Shown here in pieces: positions 24,500 to 30,692 of a DNA stretch of 32,660 bases. Each line of letters starts with the position of its first letter. Position 1 is the stretch's first letter. The stretch spans positions 1-32,660 of the forward strand of contig JAPKMT010000036.1 of NCBI GenBank assembly GCA_026645735.1. Direction: 5' to 3'. Below the pieces are notes generated by a model that saw nothing but the letters and a program-made list of their open reading frames with translations, made no database searches and was not told where the DNA came from. A program made the translations under genes and the position numbers. Source of the stretch: Flexilinea sp. GTDB taxonomy: Bacteria; Chloroflexota; Anaerolineae; Anaerolineales; Anaerolineaceae.

Positions 24500-26014
24500 T
24501 CAATTGAGATCCATAAGATTCTTTAATAAATCGTACAGTTCCAAATAAGTTTTATATCCTTTTCGATATTGTTCCTGACCGGATGAATCAGCGATGTGAG
24601 TCCGCTTAATCGCTACAGTGTTGGCAGCAGCATCTTGAAAATTTCGGTACATACCAATACCAACTCCTGCCAAAATTGCTGCACCCAGTGTGGTTGCAGT
24701 ATCAGACGAAGGAACTTCGATTTCTCTTCCGGTAACATCCGCTTTAATCTGAGTCCAAATCAGGGAATTGGCTGAACCGCCCATGGCTCGGAGTTTTCCA
24801 GCTTTTGCTCCTGCACTTTCAGCGACATCCAGGTTGTGTTTTAAGGAATATGCCACACCTTCCATCACCGCTCGTACCATGTGAGCTTTAGTTTTAGAAT
24901 AATCCAATCCGTAAAAAACACCTTTTGCACTTTCATCCCAAATGGGAGAACGTTCTCCAGCCATGTAGGGCAAAAAAATTACGCCATCGCTTCCTGCGCT
25001 GATAGTCCCTCCCAATTGGGAAAGGATTTCAAAGGAAGAGCATCCTTTTTTTCCTGCTTCCAATCTTTCCTCATATCCGAATTGTTGTTCAAACCATTTT
25101 AAAGCGCCGCCCCCACCTGTTGTACCGCCTTGTAGCAGCCATCTTTTCGGAATCACATGAAATCCAAGGATTAACCTCGGATCAGAACAATACTCGGATA
25201 TGCAGATGCTCATGCCACCTGCCTGTCCACCTTGCTCCTGTGTCTCTCCATTATTAATGACTCCTGCGCCCAGAGTACCGCAGGCTGCATCCAGACCTCC
25301 GGCTACTACCGGTGTTCCGGCCAACAAACCTGTTTTTACTGCAGCTTCCGGAATGATATGACCCACAACTTCATGACATGCAGCAATTTCCGGGAGAAAA
25401 GATCGCAGTATTCCAATTTCATGGCACATCGCATCGTCCCAGCATCCTTTGTGCATATCAAAAGCATGAATTCCATATCCCTGAGAAACATCCTGACTGA
25501 TAATCCCCGTCAGACGATAAACAATAAAACTGTTGGATTGCAGAATCTTATCAATTTTCTGGTATACATTTGGTAAATGTTTTTTGTACCACAAGATTTT
25601 CCCAGTTGTGTACTGCGGTTTTAAAGAATTCCCACTGAATTCATACAGTTTCTTTGCACCGATACGCTCTTCAATCTGCTGACATATAGTTTTTGACCGG
25701 GTATCCAGCCAGATTGGATTCCGAGTCAAAACCTTTCCCTCAGCATCAACCGCAATGGCTGCCCAGCTTTGACCGTCGATACCGATACCGGCAATATCAG
25801 CAGCATTAATCGAATTTTCAGCCAAAAGACGTCGAATTCCTCTGCAAACTGCCTCCCACCAGATATCAGGGTCTTGTTCAACAAATCCATTTTGTGGATA
25901 GAAGACAGGATATTCATCGGAGCAGGAACAGGAAACGCATCCTTCGCGAGTAAACAATGCAATTTTACAGGCACTCGTTCCGATATCGATTCCCATCAGG
26001 TAATTGCTGCCCAT
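24500..26014 (-). CDS. FGGY-family carbohydrate kinase, xylulokinase-like
   Basis: A 504-residue cytoplasmic kinase phosphorylating a ketose or polyol with ATP. The first actin-like domain starts with MGIDIGTSACK, with Asp10 near the phosphate site, and has IGIDGQSWAA at about 77. The second has the catalytic aspartate Asp242 in GGLDAACGTLGAG, then a glycine-rich GGTTGGGGALKW and GGSANSLIWTQIKADVTG. Length and motif order fit XylB-like FGGY enzymes. It starts one base after the stop of the mutarotase gene, so translation is probably coupled. The sugar is not determined. It would provide the first phosphorylation, before the PfkB kinase provides the second. Confidence 0.88.
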   Translation of the reverse strand: MGSNYLMGIDIGTSACKIALFTREGCVSCSCSDEYPVFYPQNGFVEQDPDIWWEAVCRGIRRLLAENSINAADIAGIGIDGQSWAAIAVDAEGKVLTRNPIWLDTRSKTICQQIEERIGAKKLYEFSGNSLKPQYTTGKILWYKKHLPNVYQKIDKILQSNSFIVYRLTGIISQDVSQGYGIHAFDMHKGCWDDAMCHEIGILRSFLPEIAACHEVVGHIIPEAAVKTGLLAGTPVVAGGLDAACGTLGAGVINNGETQEQGGQAGGMSICISEYCSDPRLILGFHVIPKRWLLQGGTTGGGGALKWFEQQFGYEERLEAGKKGCSSFEILSQLGGTISAGSDGVIFLPYMAGERSPIWDESAKGVFYGLDYSKTKAHMVRAVMEGVAYSLKHNLDVAESAGAKAGKLRAMGGSANSLIWTQIKADVTGREIEVPSSDTATTLGAAILAGVGIGMYRNFQDAAANTVAIKRTHIADSSGQEQYRKGYKTYLELYDLLKNLMDLN

Positions 26015-26015
26015 G

Positions 26016-26462
26016 CTACTTGATTACACCTTTCTGAATCATCACATTGGCGTAGATCGCTTCCTCACCCGTTTGTATTATGCAATACGATTTTGCAGCT
26101 TCTTCATAAAATCGGAATCGTTCGTAAAAACCGATCGCATCGGCGCCGCGATCATCATGCCGGGCGACAATATTCTGATATTCATTCCAGATCGGAATGG
26201 AAATATTCGCATCACAATCCATCTTTTGCATCAACATGACTGGTCGCTCAACATAAGTATCACAGGGGATTACTGTCAGAATCGCATCCAGCAACGCTGT
26301 CCCAGAGATTCCATCTGCCCGTAAGAATTTACATCCACCTTTGGTTGCAAAATTTTTTCCCGGAAAGTTTGCATCTCCCAGGACTACTACATCGCCATGT
26401 CCCATTTCACAGAGCGCTGCAATGATCTCTGGTGACAATATTTTTGGTATACCAATCAGCAT
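26016..26462 (-). CDS. RbsD/FucU-family sugar mutarotase, FucU-like
   Basis: A 148-residue protein of the RbsD/FucU family, which speeds conversion between anomers or ring forms of a newly imported sugar so that the kinase or isomerase gets its preferred form. Family residues are the early GHGD motif with His22, Asp30 in GDANFP and the closing YANVMIQKG. The length matches FucU (about 140). It has a perfect AAGGAGGT six bases before the ATG, the best ribosome site in the window. It lies between the binding-protein gene (173-base gap with hairpin) and the FGGY kinase gene. Family members act on fucose, ribose and other sugars, so the name alone does not fix the substrate. Confidence 0.88.
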   Translation of the reverse strand: MLIGIPKILSPEIIAALCEMGHGDVVVLGDANFPGKNFATKGGCKFLRADGISGTALLDAILTVIPCDTYVERPVMLMQKMDCDANISIPIWNEYQNIVARHDDRGADAIGFYERFRFYEEAAKSYCIIQTGEEAIYANVMIQKGVIK

Positions 26463-26581
26463 GTTTGACCTCCTTAAGAAAATTTATCGGATACTGCATT
26501 TCAATCGGTAAAGGAATAGATAATCGGTTGCTCATTTTTTTACTCGTGTAGATGATTGCGGCTTTAATTTACTCTCTACCA

Positions 26582-26613
26582 AATGGGGCAGTCCAAATTC
26601 GGACTGCCCCATT
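26582..26613 (-). terminator. Perfect 13-bp hairpin between binding-protein and mutarotase genes
   Basis: AATGGGGCAGTCC and GGACTGCCCCATT pair perfectly around 6 bases, 21 bases after the binding-protein stop. On the minus strand it is followed only by TTGG, so it looks like a stability or attenuation hairpin rather than a full terminator. Such a hairpin would let the binding protein be made in excess over downstream enzymes. Confidence 0.6.
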
Positions 26614-26634
26614 GCTGATTACAAATCATCAATC

Positions 26635-27717
26635 CTAATCATAGAGTAGGGCAGCAATTGCCGGATCATCCATGTTTTGATAGGTGTAATACTGGCAGCC
26701 GGTATCCACAATCGGATCAACTTTTTCGCCATTGAGTGTTTTAACAGCGAGTTCAACAGCATAGAAACCGATCATATATGGATCCTGAGTAACTGCACCG
26801 TGAAACCACTGATTGCGTATTGCGTTGAGCAGTGTAGCGCCGGAGTCAAAACCTACAACGATCAAGTCCTTATAGCGTCCTTTTTCACGATCCAGATCAG
26901 AGCCATCGGCTGTTGCAGCAAGCATTCCATCAACAGAACCTGAGTTGGTGCAGAAAACTCCCACCGGTTCTCTTTGGATGACAGCCTGGGCTGCAGTCTG
27001 ACAATCGGTGACACTGGTGGAAGCTGCAATCGAAACCAGAATTTCGATGGCTACATCACCGGATTCTGATGCTTTCTTCCACTTATCATGACCCGTAACC
27101 GCTACGAGTCCTGGTTGGTGAAAATTGCAGACTTCATACATTCGATTGACAAAACCGGTAGTACGGCCGGTAATTGATGCTGAGGTTGCATCCTGGCTGA
27201 TAACACTCAGAACAATGGGAGCATCTTTGGTCGCGCCTGTTATGGCTGCCATAACTTTTTCTATACCTGCCATCTGATCCGCTGCCAAAGCGCCGGCTGC
27301 TTCATTGTCAGTGGAAGCCGTTGAAATAATTGAGCCTTCCGGAGCATTCGGTACACCGCTGTCGAATCCGATTACAGGGATCCCTTTTTCTTTGCAGGTA
27401 TTCAACTGTTCTGTGACCGATTCAGTATCCAGCGCTGCAAGGCAGAGGGCTGCCGGATTGTTGGCCATCGCTGCATTCAGCATGTCCACCTGAACACTGA
27501 TGTCAGATTCAGAGGGAGGGCCATCAAATGTAATTTTGACGCCATATTTTTCTGCAGCAGCTTGCGCACCAGCCTGAACTGTCTGCCAGAATTTATGTTG
27601 GAATCCCTTGGATATCAATGGAATATACGGGGTATCAGCCGCGACAGCGGGCGCTACAAAGGCTGACAGTGAAACAAGAATCAATAACACAGATACGACA
27701 ACTAAAAGTTTCTTCAT
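26635..27717 (-). CDS. Sugar ABC transporter substrate-binding protein, RbsB-like
   Basis: A 360-residue exported type-I periplasmic-binding protein. The N-terminus is a Sec signal peptide ending AVA at about residue 27, with ADTPYIPL beginning the mature part. No lipobox cysteine is present. The mature chain shows the RbsB pattern: PLISKGFQHKFWQTVQAGAQ at the start, DSGVPNAP, ASTDNEAAG, GFDSGATLL and the late GAVTQDPYMIGFYAVE. The ATG chosen is the second of two, with GGAGG at six bases. It lies 63 bases after the permease gene. With an ATPase of RbsA type and one permease, the system belongs to the CUT2 class, which imports monosaccharides. Confidence 0.9.
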   Translation of the reverse strand: MKKLLVVVSVLLILVSLSAFVAPAVAADTPYIPLISKGFQHKFWQTVQAGAQAAAEKYGVKITFDGPPSESDISVQVDMLNAAMANNPAALCLAALDTESVTEQLNTCKEKGIPVIGFDSGVPNAPEGSIISTASTDNEAAGALAADQMAGIEKVMAAITGATKDAPIVLSVISQDATSASITGRTTGFVNRMYEVCNFHQPGLVAVTGHDKWKKASESGDVAIEILVSIAASTSVTDCQTAAQAVIQREPVGVFCTNSGSVDGMLAATADGSDLDREKGRYKDLIVVGFDSGATLLNAIRNQWFHGAVTQDPYMIGFYAVELAVKTLNGEKVDPIVDTGCQYYTYQNMDDPAIAALLYD

Positions 27718-27780
27718 CATTTTCCTCCAAAAAATTACTATCACTCCATCAGATCGATTTTCTGATGGTTATTCCACGAT

Positions 27781-28752
27781 TTATTTCTTCACCCTGGTAC
27801 CTTGTTTCAAACGATATTGATCTAACAATACCGCTCCGATCACAACAACGCCGGTAAAGAATGTTTGCCAATGGCTCTGCAATCCCATCGACATTAATCC
27901 CTGTTTCAGAACGCTCATAATATATACACCAATGAGCGTGCCAACCAAGGTACCGGTTCCGCCAGCCATGCTGGTTCCGCCAATGACAACACCTGCAATT
28001 CCAAGAAGCTCCATTCCATTCCCGGTACTGGGGATAATCGATGTATACACAGCCGCATAGAAAATTCCAGCCAGTCCGGAGCAAAAACCGCAAAAAGTGT
28101 AAACCCCAGTCAGCCAGGGATTGATTTTGATTCCGGATAACCGTGCTGCTTCCCGATTTGAACCGATTGCGAAAGTATATCTGCCAAATTTCGTTTTGCT
28201 GAGCAAAATCAGCGCAATCAGAAAGAAACCCATTAGCCAGAAAATTCCTACAGGGAAACCTCCTGTTGTTTTATAGAAAAAGTTTTTGAACCACCCTTCT
28301 GGTGTACCAAACGTGGGATAGCGCATTGTCTGCACTCTAGTACAAATTGCACCAAATCCCATACCCATCATCTGCGTACCCAGGGTCGCAATAAACGGCG
28401 GAAGATTCAAATACGCGATTAAAACTCCATTTAAAAAACCAATTACTGTAGCAACAAAAACAACCAGCAGAAGGCACCAACCCATCGGCCAATGCCAGCT
28501 ATTGAAGGCAGCACCTCCCAACAGCGCAGCACACATCATGGTCGTCCCGAGCGAAAGGTCAATACCGCCGGTGATAATGACAAAGGTGACTCCAATCGCC
28601 ATGAAACCGATATAGTAAGAGCCATCCAGTATATTGATCAAATAATCATCCGAGAAAAAATTCCTTCCAAAAATCGAGAAAAACAAGTACAGCAAAACCA
28701 GAACCATCGGAGCAAGGATTTTCGTAAAGTTGAACTTTTTATTTTTTTCCAT
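27781..28752 (-). CDS. Sugar ABC transporter permease, RbsC-like
   Basis: A 323-residue inner-membrane permease of the CUT2 (ribose/xylose/galactose) class. Hydrophobic segments run throughout. The family signatures FVIITGGIDLSLG (about 55-68), PPFIATLGTQMMG and FAIGSNREAARLSGI, which contacts the ATPase, and GVVIGGTSMAGG are present. The ATG is preceded by GAGGT at 8 bases and lies 11 bases after the ATPase stop; a GTG five codons earlier overlaps that stop. In this class one permease gene gives a homodimer, consistent with a single copy here. Confidence 0.92.
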   Translation of the reverse strand: MEKNKKFNFTKILAPMVLVLLYLFFSIFGRNFFSDDYLINILDGSYYIGFMAIGVTFVIITGGIDLSLGTTMMCAALLGGAAFNSWHWPMGWCLLLVVFVATVIGFLNGVLIAYLNLPPFIATLGTQMMGMGFGAICTRVQTMRYPTFGTPEGWFKNFFYKTTGGFPVGIFWLMGFFLIALILLSKTKFGRYTFAIGSNREAARLSGIKINPWLTGVYTFCGFCSGLAGIFYAAVYTSIIPSTGNGMELLGIAGVVIGGTSMAGGTGTLVGTLIGVYIMSVLKQGLMSMGLQSHWQTFFTGVVVIGAVLLDQYRLKQGTRVKK

Positions 28753-28763
28753 AACCAATAACC

Positions 28764-30332
28764 TCACATTTTTGATGTCGCTAAAGTCATGATTTTTTCC
28801 TGGGTTGCATCTTCAATATTCATTTCACCCGTGATGCAGCCCTCACACATAACAACGATTCGATCACTCATCCGCAAGAGTTCAGGAAGTTCGGAAGAAA
28901 TCATAATAATGGATTTTCCTTCTGCAACAAGTTCATTCATCAACTTATAGATTTCCTGTTTTGCGCCGACATCGATGCCTCGTGTTGGTTCATCAAAAAT
29001 CAAAACATCGCTGTTTCGGATCAGCCATTTGGCAACCACAATTTTTTGCTGATTTCCACCGGACAGATTTACCACTAACTGACTTATGGAAGGAGTCTTA
29101 ATATTGATTTTGCCAACATAATCTATCGTTGTCACATCAATTTTTTGATCGTTGGTAAATGGACCTTTCAAAAAAGCGTCAAGATTTGCCATCACACTGT
29201 TTTCGCGGACAGCCAGTCCTATTGCCAAACCAAATCCTTTTCTGTCCTCAGAAAGATAACCAATGCCATGCGAAATCGCATCACTCGGACTCTTTACGGT
29301 TATGGTCTCTGCATTTACTACAATTTCTCCTCTGTCCAAAGGATCAGCTCCGAATAACGCTCGCATTGTTTCTGTACGACCGGCGCCAATCAATCCGGCA
29401 AAGCCTAATATTTCACCCTTGTGAAGACAAAAGGAAACATCTTTTACATTATTCCCGCACAAATGCCTGGCTTCCAAAATAACAGGAGCATCTGCCGGTA
29501 CGGTGCTTTTTACTTTTGGCTCTTCATAGATCGTCCGCCCAACCATCATACTGATAATTTCTGATTTGGTTACTTTGGTGGTTTCAACCGTTCCAACATA
29601 TTGCCCATCACGCATGACTGTGACGCGATCGGTAATAATTGGTAGTTCATCCAATCGATGAGAAATGTAAATAATTCCGTGTCCTCTTGCTTTTAAGTTA
29701 CGAATAATCTTAAATAATTCCTCAATTTCGTTGTCTGTCAGAGAGGAGGTTGGTTCATCCATCACCAGTAGTTCACTGTCGTAAGAGAGCGCTTTTACAA
29801 TTTCGACCATTTGCTGTTTCGCCACCGTTAATTGACCGGTTGGTATTGTCGGGTCGATATCGATATTTAATGCATTCAGCATTTTTCTTGCATCATCATT
29901 CGCTTTTTTCTCATCAAGGAAAAGCCCTTTCATCGGTTCTTTCCCGATAAAGATGTTTTCAGCTACCGTCAAATGGGGCATCAGATTGATTTCCTGATGA
30001 ATGATTCCAATTCCGAGCTGTTGAGATTCTCTGGTATTGTTAACATGAATTTCATTGCCGCGAAACTTAATCGATCCACTGTCCCTTTTGTAAATGCCAG
30101 TAAGTACTTTCATCAGGGTTGATTTGCCAGCTCCATTTTCCCCGACTAATCCGTGAACTTCTCCTTTTTTTACTTCCAAACAGGCATTATCAAGTGCATG
30201 AACACCTGGAAACGATTTTTGTATATCCGTCATCTGTAATAACACTTCTGCCACAGGTTTGCCGTCCCTTTCATGGTTTTCCAGTATTTCGAAATAAGAG
30301 GAGAATTCTTTTTTATTCGTGTAATGCTGCAT
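28764..30332 (-). CDS. Sugar ABC transporter ATPase with two nucleotide-binding domains, RbsA-like
   Basis: A 522-residue cytoplasmic ATPase with tandem domains. The first has Walker A GENGAGKST (64-72), the LTVAKQQM signature and LLVMDEPTSSL. The second has a degenerate Walker A (GLIGAGRTE), a strong LSGGNQQK signature and VLIFDEPTRGID. Such asymmetry is normal for RbsA/XylG/MglA proteins. About 28 residues precede the usual family beginning, so translation may instead start at GTG (base 30254) behind AAAGGGACGG. The first ATG has a weak site. It is the first gene of the nine-gene leftward operon, with an untranslated leader of roughly 220 bases from the proposed promoter. Confidence 0.92.
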   Translation of the reverse strand: MQHYTNKKEFSSYFEILENHERDGKPVAEVLLQMTDIQKSFPGVHALDNACLEVKKGEVHGLVGENGAGKSTLMKVLTGIYKRDSGSIKFRGNEIHVNNTRESQQLGIGIIHQEINLMPHLTVAENIFIGKEPMKGLFLDEKKANDDARKMLNALNIDIDPTIPTGQLTVAKQQMVEIVKALSYDSELLVMDEPTSSLTDNEIEELFKIIRNLKARGHGIIYISHRLDELPIITDRVTVMRDGQYVGTVETTKVTKSEIISMMVGRTIYEEPKVKSTVPADAPVILEARHLCGNNVKDVSFCLHKGEILGFAGLIGAGRTETMRALFGADPLDRGEIVVNAETITVKSPSDAISHGIGYLSEDRKGFGLAIGLAVRENSVMANLDAFLKGPFTNDQKIDVTTIDYVGKINIKTPSISQLVVNLSGGNQQKIVVAKWLIRNSDVLIFDEPTRGIDVGAKQEIYKLMNELVAEGKSIIMISSELPELLRMSDRIVVMCEGCITGEMNIEDATQEKIMTLATSKM

Positions 30333-30539
30333 CGTATGGCTAACAAATTCCCTCAGTTTATTCGAATAGCCGATATATGCAAATGATACTAATGTTTTTC
30401 GGCCAGTTATTAATAAATCAGCGATCGTTTTATAAACTCAATAGATTCTAAAGATTTCACAGAAATAAAACTGGTTATTCTGTAATAATACATAATTTTT
30501 TAATTTTTTTACACTTATTTTTTTAACTGTCCATATACA

Positions 30540-30562
30540 GAGAATTTATAAAAAAAATTCTC
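30540..30562 (-). promoter_or_regulatory. 8-bp inverted repeat over the operon -10 region
   Basis: GAGAATTT and AAATTCTC are perfect inverted copies 7 bases apart. The right arm coincides with the proposed -10 box and the left arm reaches past the expected transcription start. A repressor bound here would block initiation. Which protein binds is not known. Confidence 0.4.
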
Positions 30563-30585
30563 ACATAGATAATTTATCTTGTCAA
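30557..30585 (-). promoter_or_regulatory. Promoter of the sugar transporter/catabolism operon
   Basis: On the minus strand a perfect TTGACA (30580-30585), a 17-base spacer and GAGAAT (30557-30562) with a TG just before it form an extended -10 promoter. Transcription would start near 30550. Confidence 0.5.
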
Positions 30586-30589
30586 GCAA

Positions 30590-30634
30590 GAATTGAAATA
30601 TATTGAAACGTTTTAATATTTTAAATTTCAATTC
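30590..30634. promoter_or_regulatory. LacI-type operator nested in a larger inverted repeat
   Basis: The core ATTGAAACGTTTTAAT (30602-30617) is a 14-of-16 palindrome with the central CG typical of LacI-family operators. It is framed by a perfect 10-base inverted repeat, GAATTGAAAT (30590-30599) and ATTTCAATTC (30625-30634). The half-site ATTGAAA thus appears four times: two forward and two inverted, one inverted copy varied to TTTTAAT. The centre lies about 60 bases upstream of both divergent transcription starts. The adjacent LacI-type regulator is the natural ligand, by inference. Confidence 0.65.
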
Positions 30635-30661
30635 AGAAAAAAAATAAAATTCAGATATAAT
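30632..30661 (+). promoter_or_regulatory. Promoter of the LacI-type regulator gene
   Basis: TTCAGA (30632-30637), 18 bases and a perfect TATAAT (30656-30661) lie 31 bases upstream of the ATG. The -35 matches consensus in four of six positions and overlaps the outer arm of the operator repeat, allowing autoregulation. Confidence 0.5.
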
Positions 30662-30692
30662 AAACAGAAATCAATTTTTCTGAGGATCTTTT

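Larger units (their letters stand above)
30333..30692. other. Divergent regulatory region between operon and regulator
   Basis: A 360-base A+T-rich stretch with no gene. It contains two divergent promoters and nested inverted repeats, annotated separately. The part from 30333 to about 30540 is the long leader of the transporter operon, in which I see no known riboswitch. Confidence 0.55.
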
